Source: an uncultured Oscillospiraceae bacterium (lineage in GTDB: Bacteria; Bacillota_A; Clostridia; Oscillospirales; Oscillospiraceae). From it: DNA of 9,612 nt. Of the stretch, positions 1 to 5,418 are shown one piece after another (the stretch's first letter is position 1; each line of letters starts with the position of its first letter). The stretch lies in NCBI GenBank assembly GCA_944387755.1, contig CALXGC010000126.1:1-9612 (forward strand). Direction: 5' to 3'. The translations under genes were made by a program, and so were the position numbers. The notes beneath the pieces were generated by a model that was not told the origin of the DNA, ran no database searches, and saw nothing but the letters and a program-made list of their open reading frames with translations.

Positions 1-430
1 CATGCTCACCTTCCTGCCCCTGGAGCAGATCGACGAGATGGACAAGTGGGAGGGCAGCCAGCTGAACACCGCCAAGGAGATCCTGGCCTTTGAGCTGACC
101 AAGCTGGTCCACGGCGAGGAGGAGGCCCAGAAGGCCCAGGACGCCGCCAAGGCCCTGTTTGTGGGGGGCGGCGACATGAGCAACGTGCCCACCACCACCC
201 TCACCGAGGGGGACCTCACCGGCGGCTCCATCGGGATTTTGGACCTGATGATGAAGTGCAGGCTGGCCCCCTCCAAGAAGGAGGCCCGCCGCCTGGTGGA
301 GCAGGGCGGCGTGGAGGTCAACGGGGAGAAGGTGGCCGGCGCGGCCGTCTCCTACACCGCCGCCGACTTCCAGGGGGACGGCCTGATGCTCAAAAAGGGC
401 AAGAAGGTCTTCCACCGGGTGCAGATGTAA
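1..430 (+). CDS. tyrS: Tyrosyl-tRNA synthetase, C-terminal part (5' end outside window)
   Basis: This is the last third of tyrosyl-tRNA synthetase, the cytosolic enzyme that charges tRNA-Tyr. The reading frame is open to the window edge, so the ATG at base 2 is an internal Met and the catalytic Rossmann domain lies upstream. The start of the fragment (LTFLPLEQIDEM, then LNTAKEILAFELTKLVHG) matches the end of the catalytic domain and the linker helices of bacterial TyrRS. From about residue 72 of the fragment comes an S4-type RNA-binding domain (GSIGILDLMMKCRLAPSKKE, then EARRLVEQGGVEVNGEKV), which binds the tRNA. The protein ends in KKGKKVFHRVQM, a usual TyrRS ending, so the 3' end looks intact. 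A strong terminator follows 13 bases after the stop. The identification is firm from the linker plus S4 pattern; the catalytic motifs cannot be checked here. Confidence 0.95.
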   Translation, partial: MLTFLPLEQIDEMDKWEGSQLNTAKEILAFELTKLVHGEEEAQKAQDAAKALFVGGGDMSNVPTTTLTEGDLTGGSIGILDLMMKCRLAPSKKEARRLVEQGGVEVNGEKVAGAAVSYTAADFQGDGLMLKKGKKVFHRVQM

Positions 431-442
431 GCCGCACAGGAC

Positions 443-480
443 AAAAAACGGGCTTCCGGTCAAGCCGGAGGCCCGTTTTT
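443..480. terminator. Bidirectional Rho-independent terminator between tyrS and the convergent gene
   Basis: A 16-bp stem (444-459 pairing with 465-480, one G-T wobble) closes a 5-base loop (460-464). On the plus strand it ends in five T (476-480), serving tyrS. On the minus strand it ends in six T (complement of the A run 443-448), serving the gene that ends at 499. The symmetric A/T flanks fit termination in both directions. Confidence 0.93.
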
Positions 481-498
481 GCCTGTTGCAAAGGGGGT

Positions 499-912
499 TC
501 AGGTGTCCAAATCCACCAGGATGTTGTCGGTGCCGTGCTGTTCAAACTCGGCGATATAGGCGTCGATGCGGCTGGTGAGTTCGTCATAGTTGCTCTCGTC
601 GATGGGGGCGTCGTCCATATCCCGGCGGGCCAGGTCCTCCGCCAGAATGTCGAAGAACACGTTGTTTTCATATTCCATGATGGCCTCATGAATGCCGCCC
701 TCCACAAAGGCGCGGGAGGGGACAATCTCGCCCTGGTACAGCTCCGCCAGGGAGGGCATTCCCTCCGCGGCGGCTTTGCCGAAGAGCAGGCTCTCCACCT
801 CGTCATAGTCGGCGAACCGCTGGTCCCCCCGTGTGGAGTTCAGAATCCAGTTGCCGATGTAGACCATATCAAGCAGGCGGCGAAATTGCTTTTGACTCAA
901 TTCCAGGTTCAT
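499..912 (-). CDS. Conserved-looking hypothetical small acidic protein
   Basis: I do not recognise a named family. The product is about 137 residues, rich in Asp and Glu, with no signal peptide or membrane segment, so probably cytosolic. Near the N-terminus there is a hydrophobic and aromatic stretch (FRRLLDMVYIGNWILNS). The rest looks mostly helical (MPSLAELYQ, IHEAIMEYENNVFFDILAED, YDELTSRIDAYIAEFEQ). Two ATGs are possible. The one at 918 lies only 2 bases from AGGAGG (complement of 921-926), while the one at 912 lies 8 bases away, so 912 (MNLELSQKQ) is chosen; the upstream start would add two residues. The gene is monocistronic, with its own near-consensus promoter (979-1006) and a terminator shared with tyrS. 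Codon use and GC resemble the neighbours. That it is a real gene is well supported by promoter, ribosome site and terminator; its function is unknown. Confidence 0.82.
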   Translation of the reverse strand: MNLELSQKQFRRLLDMVYIGNWILNSTRGDQRFADYDEVESLLFGKAAAEGMPSLAELYQGEIVPSRAFVEGGIHEAIMEYENNVFFDILAEDLARRDMDDAPIDESNYDELTSRIDAYIAEFEQHGTDNILVDLDT

Positions 913-920
913 CTCCATGA

Positions 921-926
921 CCTCCT
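921..926 (-). promoter_or_regulatory. Ribosome binding site that decides the start of the small acidic protein
   Basis: The minus strand reads GGAAAGGAGGTC and then ATG. The full AGGAGG core is 2 bases from the first ATG (918) and 8 bases from the second in-frame ATG (912). An 8-base gap is ordinary and a 2-base gap is not, which favours 912. Confidence 0.75.
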
Positions 927-945
927 TTCCCGGAATCGAAGCGGG

Positions 946-962
946 CCGGCCGGTGCGGCCGG
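946..962 (-). other. GC-rich hairpin in the 5' leader of the small acidic protein gene
   Basis: A perfect 7-bp inverted repeat (946-952 with 956-962, CCGGCCG/CGGCCGG) with a 3-base loop lies between the predicted transcription start (about 972) and the ribosome site at 921-926. It has no T run on either side, so it is not an intrinsic terminator. It could stabilise the mRNA 5' end or be a protein site, or be chance in GC-rich DNA. Confidence 0.4.
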
Positions 963-978
963 GTGGTTTTCCATCTAT

Positions 979-1006
979 ATTATAATCTATGCGTTGGGGT
1001 TGTCAA
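979..1006 (-). promoter_or_regulatory. Housekeeping sigma-type promoter for the small acidic protein gene
   Basis: On the minus strand, TTGACA (complement of 1001-1006) is followed after 16 bases by TATAAT (complement of 979-984). Both boxes are perfect consensus. Transcription would start near 972, giving a leader of about 60 bases before the ATG at 912. It stands out strongly against the GC-rich surroundings. Confidence 0.88.
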
Positions 1007-1040
1007 ATGGAGAAACGGCTGTTTTCATGGAAAATTTCCC

Positions 1041-1069
1041 TTGCCGCCGGGGGCCGGGTCCGGTATAAT
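1041..1069 (+). promoter_or_regulatory. Upstream promoter P1 of the DUF1934-argS operon
   Basis: TTGCCG (1041-1046) is separated by 17 bases from TATAAT (1064-1069). The -10 box is perfect and the -35 box matches at four of six positions. It points toward the gene at 1176, and its -35 box is about 35 bases from the divergent promoter's -35 box. Confidence 0.65.
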
Positions 1070-1083
1070 CAACAGGCCGCCTC

Positions 1084-1113
1084 TTTACACAGGCCGGGAT
1101 TCCATTGTATAAT
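1084..1113 (+). promoter_or_regulatory. Downstream promoter P2 of the DUF1934-argS operon
   Basis: TTTACA (1084-1089) is separated by 18 bases from a perfect TATAAT (1108-1113). It predicts a start near 1120 and a leader of about 55 bases. With P1 it forms a tandem pair. Confidence 0.7.
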
Positions 1114-1175
1114 ACCACAGCCTGTTCCGTCCCGCCGGGACGGAGGCGGAAAACAGCAGAACCTGGGGGAGTTTT

Positions 1176-1622
1176 ATGGAGAAGGACGTAATCATTTCCA
1201 TTAAAGGGGTCCAGCGGTATGAGAACGAGGACCCGGATACGCTGGAGCTGGTGACGGCGGGCCGGCTGGAGCGGGAGGGGAACAGCTATACCCTCTCCTA
1301 CCAGGAGAGCGAACTCACCGGCCTGGAGGGGACGCTGACCACCCTCCAGGTAGAGCCGGAGCGCGTCACCCTGATGCGGGTGGGGGAGTACAACTCCCAG
1401 ATGGTGTTCCAGGAGGGGCGGCGGCATATGTCCATGTACAGCACGCCCTACGGCGCCATGGCCATCGGGGTGAACACCCGGCGGCTGATGGCCGCCCTCA
1501 CCGACCAGGGCGGGGACATTGAAATCGACTACGCCATCGAAATCGACCACTCCGTGGCCGGGCGGAACAGCTTTCAAATCAGCGTGAGAGAGTCCGGAAA
1601 ACGCTGCGCCCCAGAAGCATAA
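1176..1622 (+). CDS. DUF1934 (YwiB-like) beta-barrel protein
   Basis: This small cytosolic protein resembles Bacillus subtilis YwiB (DUF1934), a calycin-like beta-barrel family of unknown biochemical role. Supporting features are the opening VIISIKGVQRYENEDPDTLELVT, the GNSYTLSYQESELTGLEGT segment, the VTLMRVGEYNSQMVFQEG strand pair, and a near-terminal GGDIEIDYAIEIDHS stretch ending in SFQISVRE. The length of 148 residues is usual. The start follows GGGGGAG (1165-1171) by 4 bases. The position directly before argS matches the ywiB-argS order known in Bacillus, which supports the call. Two tandem promoters lie upstream, so it is the operon leader gene. The last residues (KRCAPEA) run into the AT-rich hairpin element that follows the stop, so the C-terminal tail may come from an inserted repeat. 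No catalytic residues can be named. Confidence 0.85.
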   Translation: MEKDVIISIKGVQRYENEDPDTLELVTAGRLEREGNSYTLSYQESELTGLEGTLTTLQVEPERVTLMRVGEYNSQMVFQEGRRHMSMYSTPYGAMAIGVNTRRLMAALTDQGGDIEIDYAIEIDHSVAGRNSFQISVRESGKRCAPEA

Positions 1623-1625
1623 ACG

Positions 1626-1672
1626 TTCTTTTTGGTTCTTTTTCTTCCAAGAAAAAGAACAAACCAAAGAAA
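1626..1672 (+). repeat. AT-rich inverted-repeat element between the DUF1934 gene and argS
   Basis: A perfect 12-bp inverted repeat (1635-1646 with 1649-1660, GTTCTTTTTCTT/AAGAAAAAGAAC) with a 2-base centre is flanked by imperfect outer arms (1626-1635 with 1664-1671). Its base composition is far more AT-rich than anything near it. The form suggests a dispersed intergenic repeat of a kind I recall from high-GC clostridia, but only one copy is visible here, so that is inference. It lacks the GC-rich stem of a normal terminator, although a structure could still reduce read-through into argS. Confidence 0.65.
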
Positions 1673-1687
1673 GGTTGAAGAGAAGAT

Positions 1688-3580
1688 ATGGCAAACATGA
1701 TTCAGGCGGCCAGGGCCCAGGCGGCCCGGCTGACCCAGGCGGCCTATGAAGCGGCGGCGGCGGCGGGCAAGCTCCCCGCCGGCGCGGAGGTGAAGGCCTC
1801 TGTTGAGATTCCCAAGGACACGGCCCACGGGGACTATGCGTCCTCCTTTGCGATGGCGGGGGCCAGGGCCCTGCACATGGCGCCCCGGCAGATCGCCCAG
1901 ATCATCGCGGAGCACCTGGACCTGGAGGGGAGCTACTTCCAGAAGGCGGAAATTGCCGGTCCCGGTTTTCTGAACTTCACCCTGGGTCCCCGCTGGTACG
2001 GCGAGGTGCTGGCCGGCGTGGAGCAGGAGGGGGCGCGGTACGGCTCCAACACCGAGGGGAACGGCGAGAAGGTCATGGTGGAGTTTGTCTCCGCCAACCC
2101 CACCGGGCCCATGCACATGGGCAACGCCAGAGGGGGCGTGCTGGGGGACACTCTGGCCAACGTGCTCCAGCGGGACGGCTGCGACACCTGGAAGGAGTTC
2201 TACGTCAACGACGCGGGCAACCAGATTCACAAGTTTGCCGTGTCCATTGACGCCCGGTACCGCCAGATCCTCTTTGGGGAGGACAGCGTGCCCTTCCCGG
2301 AGGAGGGCTACCACGGGGAGGACATCAAGGAGCTGGCCCAGGCCATCTATCAGGCCCACGGGGACAGCTGGAAGGACCTGCCGGAGGAGGAGCGGCTGGA
2401 CAAAATGGCCCGGTACGGCCTGTCCGTCAACGTGCCCAGGATGAAGGAGGACCTGCTGAAGTACCGCATTGTGTACGACCAGTGGTTCTTTGAGTCCGCC
2501 CTCCACGAGAGCGGCTATATCGGCGAGACGGTGGCCCTGCTGACGGAGAAGGGCTGGACCTATGAGAAGGACGGGGCCCTGTGGCTGAACACCACGGCTC
2601 TGCTGAAGGAAAAATACCTGCGGGAGGGCAGAAGTCAGGAGCAGGTGGACAAGCTGGACCTGAAGGACGACGTGCTCCGCCGGGCCAACGGCTTCTACAC
2701 CTACTTCGCCGCCGACATCGCCTACCACCGGAACAAGCTGGAGGTGCGGGGCTTTGACAAGGCGGTGAACATCTGGGGGGCCGACCACCACGGTCATGTG
2801 GCCCGGCTTCAGGCCGCCCTGGACGGGCTGGGGCTGGACGGCTCCCACCGGCTGGTGGTGGTGCTCATGCAGCTGGTCAACCTGATGCAGGACGGCAAGC
2901 CGGTGCGCATGTCCAAGCGCTCCGGCAAGGCCATCGCCCTCCACGACCTGCTGGACGAGATCAGCGTGGACGCCGCCCGGTACTTCTTCAACTCCCGCGT
3001 CCCCACCACCGCCCTGGACTTCGACCTGGACCTGGCCGTCCGGGAGGACAGCGAGAACCCGGTGTACTACGTCCAGTACGCCCACGCCCGCATCTGCTCC
3101 CTCGCCGCCCTGCTGGCGGCGGAGGGCCATCAGGTTCCCCAGGCCCAGTCCCTGGACATGGCGCTGCTCTCCGCCCCGGAGGAGCTGGCGCTGATGAAGA
3201 CCCTGGCCCAGTACCCGGAGGAGATCCACCTGGCGGCACGGGATTACGACCCCAGCCGCATCAACCGCTATCTGGTGGACCTGGCGGGAGATTTCCACCG
3301 CTTCTACCGGAGCTGCCGCATCCGGGGGGAGGAGCCCGCCCTGCTGTCCGCCCGGCTGAAGCTGGCGGACACGGTGCGCTCCGTGCTGGCCAACGGCCTG
3401 AACCTGCTGGGGGTGTCCGCGCCGGAGACCATGGCCGGCGGCGGCTTCCTCTACCAGTCCAAGGTGGAGGCGGGGGAGATCGACCGGGAGACGGCGCAGG
3501 CCGCCGCCCGTCAGAAGGCGGAGCGGGAACAGCGCCGCCGGAAGGCCCACGGCGCCCCGGAGGAAGAGGCGGAGTCCTGA
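1688..3580 (+). CDS. argS: Arginyl-tRNA synthetase
   Basis: ArgRS attaches arginine to tRNA-Arg in the cytosol, a class I synthetase reaction. The N-terminal Add1-type domain spans about residues 1-95 (IPKDTAHGDYASSFAMAGAR, then IAGPGFLNFTL). The active-site signature follows at 131-149 (VEFVSANPTGPMHMGNARG), where the HIGH motif reads HMGN (143-146), a variant I recall from other bacterial ArgRS. WGADHHGHV is at 363-371, and the KMSKS-like loop is MSKRSG at 408-413. A DALR anticodon-binding domain occupies roughly 460-582 (NPVYYVQYAHARICSL, ending LLGVSAPETM). About 48 residues then follow the usual end of the family, a charged tail (ARQKAEREQRRRK, EEEAES), making 630 residues against a usual 550-580. 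The ribosome site is weak: GAGAAG is 2 bases and AAAGG about 13 bases before the ATG. The next gene starts 1 base after the stop. Confidence 0.97.
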   Translation: MANMIQAARAQAARLTQAAYEAAAAAGKLPAGAEVKASVEIPKDTAHGDYASSFAMAGARALHMAPRQIAQIIAEHLDLEGSYFQKAEIAGPGFLNFTLGPRWYGEVLAGVEQEGARYGSNTEGNGEKVMVEFVSANPTGPMHMGNARGGVLGDTLANVLQRDGCDTWKEFYVNDAGNQIHKFAVSIDARYRQILFGEDSVPFPEEGYHGEDIKELAQAIYQAHGDSWKDLPEEERLDKMARYGLSVNVPRMKEDLLKYRIVYDQWFFESALHESGYIGETVALLTEKGWTYEKDGALWLNTTALLKEKYLREGRSQEQVDKLDLKDDVLRRANGFYTYFAADIAYHRNKLEVRGFDKAVNIWGADHHGHVARLQAALDGLGLDGSHRLVVVLMQLVNLMQDGKPVRMSKRSGKAIALHDLLDEISVDAARYFFNSRVPTTALDFDLDLAVREDSENPVYYVQYAHARICSLAALLAAEGHQVPQAQSLDMALLSAPEELALMKTLAQYPEEIHLAARDYDPSRINRYLVDLAGDFHRFYRSCRIRGEEPALLSARLKLADTVRSVLANGLNLLGVSAPETMAGGGFLYQSKVEAGEIDRETAQAAARQKAEREQRRRKAHGAPEEEAES

Positions 3581-3581
3581 G

Positions 3582-4205
3582 ATGGACTGGCCGAAGCTGC
3601 GGCAGGACTTACAGGCCCGCGTCCCCGGCCTGATGGACGCGTCGGGGCGGTACGCCGTCCTGGTCCCCCTGGTGGAGGGGGAGGCCCTCTCCCTGCTGTA
3701 TGAGGTGCGCTCCCGCCGGCTGCGCCGCCAGCCGGGGGAGGTGTGCTTCCCCGGCGGGAAAATCGAGGGGGACGAGTCCCCGGAGCAGTGCGCCCTGCGG
3801 GAGACCTGGGAGGAGCTGGGCATTCCCCCAAAAAATATTCATATTCTGGGGCGGCTGGACTTCATCGCCCACCGGGCCAACTTCATCATGTACCCCATCC
3901 TGGCCAGAGTGGACCGGGAGGCGCTGGACAAGCTGGCCCTCAACCCCGACGAGGTGGAGGAGGTGTTCCGGATTCCCGTGGAGCACCTGCTGTCCCACCC
4001 GCCTCTGGAGTACAGCTATACCCTCACCCCCCACACCGAGGGCTTCCCCTATGACCTCATCGGCATTCCGCAAAACTACCGCTGGCAGCCCGGCAGCGAA
4101 AACGTGCCCGTCTACCTCTGGGAAAACCGCGCCGTCTGGGGGCTGACCGGGCGGATTACCCGGCACCTGACGGGCCTTCTCCAGACGCTGGGGGACCTGC
4201 CGTGA
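3582..4205 (+). CDS. Nudix hydrolase, CoA pyrophosphatase-like
   Basis: This 207-residue Nudix hydrolase probably cleaves the diphosphate of coenzyme A or a related nucleotide, as in the YeaB/NudL (CoAse) group. The Nudix box is complete at residues 59-81 (G-x5-E65-x7-R73-E-x2-E77-E78-x-G80-I), giving the Mg-binding glutamates. Upstream, VRSRRLRRQPGEVCFPGGK resembles the CoAse signature before the box (LRxHxGQVxFPGG), with Gln-Pro-Gly-Glu in place of His-x-Gly-Gln, so the exact substrate is uncertain. The C-terminus (ENRAVWGLTGRITRHL) also matches CoAse-type proteins. The ATG follows the argS stop by 1 base, with GGAG inside argS (3570-3573) as ribosome site 8 bases ahead. The 3' end overlaps the next gene by 4 bases. 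Both facts fit translational coupling. Confidence is high for Nudix, moderate for CoA as substrate. Confidence 0.88.
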   Translation: MDWPKLRQDLQARVPGLMDASGRYAVLVPLVEGEALSLLYEVRSRRLRRQPGEVCFPGGKIEGDESPEQCALRETWEELGIPPKNIHILGRLDFIAHRANFIMYPILARVDREALDKLALNPDEVEEVFRIPVEHLLSHPPLEYSYTLTPHTEGFPYDLIGIPQNYRWQPGSENVPVYLWENRAVWGLTGRITRHLTGLLQTLGDLP

Positions 4206-4888
4206 GCGGGCCGGAGCAGCTGGGGCCCTATACCCTCCTTCAGCCGGAGGGGGTGTTTCCCCTGGGGGAGGACGCCCTGCTGCTGGGGGCCTTCGCCACC
4301 GTGCGCCGGGGCTGGCAGGTGTGCGACCTGGGGACCGGCGGGGGCTGCCTGCTTCTGCTGCTGGCGGGGCGGGCGGACGGCCTGTCCCTCTTTGGGGCGG
4401 AGCGGGACCCCGCCGCCGCCCAGGCGGCCCGGGAGAACCTGGCCCGAAACGGCCTGACCGGGGAGATCTGGACCGGGGACTGGGGCCAGACGCCCTTTCC
4501 CCCCGGCCGGTTCCACCTTGTAACGGCCAATCCGCCCTATTTTTCCGCCGAAAGCGGCGGAGACGGCGGCCCTGCCCGCATGGAGCGGGAGGCGGGGAGC
4601 CTGACGGCCCTGTGCGCCGCGGCGGCCCGGCTGCTCCGGAACGGGGGGCGGTTCGCTCTGTGCTGCCGCCCGGAGCGGCTGGCCGGCGTGTTTGCCGCCC
4701 TCCAGGGGAGGGGGCTGGAGCCCAAGCGCCTTCAGTTCGCCGCCCACAGCCCGGCGCGCCCGCCCTATCTCGCCCTGGTGGAGGCGGTGCGCCAGGGGAG
4801 GCCGGGGCTGGAGGTCCTGCCCCTCACAGGGAGAGCTGCCAGCGGTTGCCCCGGTAGTCCCCCTCCTGAAACGCGGAGACATAGGTGA
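4202..4888 (+). CDS. TrmN6-type tRNA1(Val) adenine-37 N6-methyltransferase-like protein
   Basis: This SAM-dependent methyltransferase is similar to E. coli TrmN6 and Bacillus YabB, which methylate N6 of adenine 37 in tRNA-Val. The N-terminus reads YTLLQPEGVFPLGEDALLLGAF, as in the family. SAM-binding motif I is DLGTGGG at 42-48, the acidic second strand is GAERD at 65-69, and the N6-adenine catalytic motif NPPY is at 110-113. The start is GTG, sharing GTGA with the Nudix stop. The C-terminus is odd: after LVEAVRQGRPGLEVLPL, where I expect a short conserved extension in homologs, the frame continues as TGRAASGCPGSPPPETRRHR. This stretch is antisense to the end of the convergent GNAT gene, overlapping it by 65 bases. 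The gene ends the operon. Family assignment is firm; the exact tRNA target is inferred. Confidence 0.9.
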   Translation: MSGPEQLGPYTLLQPEGVFPLGEDALLLGAFATVRRGWQVCDLGTGGGCLLLLLAGRADGLSLFGAERDPAAAQAARENLARNGLTGEIWTGDWGQTPFPPGRFHLVTANPPYFSAESGGDGGPARMEREAGSLTALCAAAARLLRNGGRFALCCRPERLAGVFAALQGRGLEPKRLQFAAHSPARPPYLALVEAVRQGRPGLEVLPLTGRAASGCPGSPPPETRRHR

Positions 4889-5327
4889 AGCCCAGCCGCC
4901 GGTAAAACTGGTTCAGCGCGGGATTTTCCTGCATACAGTCCAGGCGGACAAAGCGCTTCTCCAGGGCGCGGGCCCGAACCGTCACCCGGCTGAGCAGCGC
5001 CCTCCCCGCCCCCGGAAGGGCCGGGCTGGAGACAAAGTTGTGGACGTAGAGGGCCGGAGGCCGGTCCGGCCACCTGGGGTCCTCCTCCAGGAGCACCGCG
5101 GCGGCGGCCAGCCGCCCGGCGTCCCAGAGGGCGTACAGCCGTCCCGCCTCCGCCTGGGCGCGGTAGTAGGACAGGGGGTAGAGCTTGTCATAGCCGCAGG
5201 CGTTCCACTGCCGGATGCCCTTCCGGTCCATCCAGGCGATCCGCGCCTGAATCAGGGCGAACACATCCTTCGCCTCCTCCGGCCGGACGGGCCGGAGTTC
5301 GTTGTCTGTATGGGACAAGGGGCTCAT
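4824..5327 (-). CDS. GNAT family N-acetyltransferase
   Basis: This is a single-domain GNAT acetyltransferase of about 167 residues, presumably moving acetyl from acetyl-CoA to an unknown amine. The acetyl-CoA binding region is HNFVSSPALPGAGRALLSRV, with PALPGAGRAL as the degenerate Q/R-x-x-G-x-G/A loop. The late motif LDCMQENPALNQFYRRLGF is typical of the family. A longer frame reaches 5405, but the promoter's -10 box (5377-5382) puts transcription start near 5370, excluding that start. AAAGGAG abuts the ATG at 5327 with no gap. A TTG three codons in (5318) has a 9-base gap and may be the true start. The tail overlaps the TrmN6-like gene by 65 bases. The gene sits where Bacillus carries yazA between yabB and rsmI, on the opposite strand. 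Substrate cannot be inferred. Confidence 0.9.
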   Translation of the reverse strand: MSPLSHTDNELRPVRPEEAKDVFALIQARIAWMDRKGIRQWNACGYDKLYPLSYYRAQAEAGRLYALWDAGRLAAAAVLLEEDPRWPDRPPALYVHNFVSSPALPGAGRALLSRVTVRARALEKRFVRLDCMQENPALNQFYRRLGFTYVSAFQEGDYRGNRWQLSL

Positions 5328-5334
5328 CTCCTTT
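5328..5334 (-). promoter_or_regulatory. Ribosome binding site with unusual spacing before the GNAT gene
   Basis: The minus strand reads AAAGGAG directly followed by ATG (5327), leaving no spacer. The in-frame TTG at 5318 is 9 bases away, a normal gap. The site therefore argues for a TTG start, or for an inefficient ATG start. Confidence 0.55.
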
Positions 5335-5376
5335 TGTATCTTATGCGGCGGGACGGCCGGCCCCGGCGCTGCTCCG

Positions 5377-5405
5377 ATTATACCTGTTTCCGGAAATCCA
5401 CGCAA
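5377..5405 (-). promoter_or_regulatory. Promoter of the GNAT gene
   Basis: The minus strand has a perfect TATAAT (complement of 5377-5382), 17 bases downstream of TTGCGT (complement of 5400-5405). The -35 box is only a half match. Transcription would start near 5370 and leave a leader of about 43 bases. It lies just upstream of the divergent rsmI start. Confidence 0.6.
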
Positions 5406-5418
5406 GGGAGGCGTTTTT

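Noticed and set aside
1635..1660. The AT-rich hairpin as a normal terminator of the DUF1934 gene
   Set aside because: The stem is almost all A-T with no GC-rich base and no T run after it, and argS needs read-through or its own promoter, none of which is visible in the gap.
1574..3823. A 749-codon open frame on the minus strand across argS
   Set aside because: It lies opposite a clear argS in GC-rich DNA, where antisense frames lacking stops are common. Its translation is low-complexity (Gly, Val, Leu, Gln, His rich) with no family motifs, and it has no ribosome site.
5302..5418. Upstream extension of rsmI to the ATG at 5302
   Set aside because: The added residues are not part of the RsmI family, the region is the divergent GNAT leader, and the ATG at 5419 has an ideal ribosome site.
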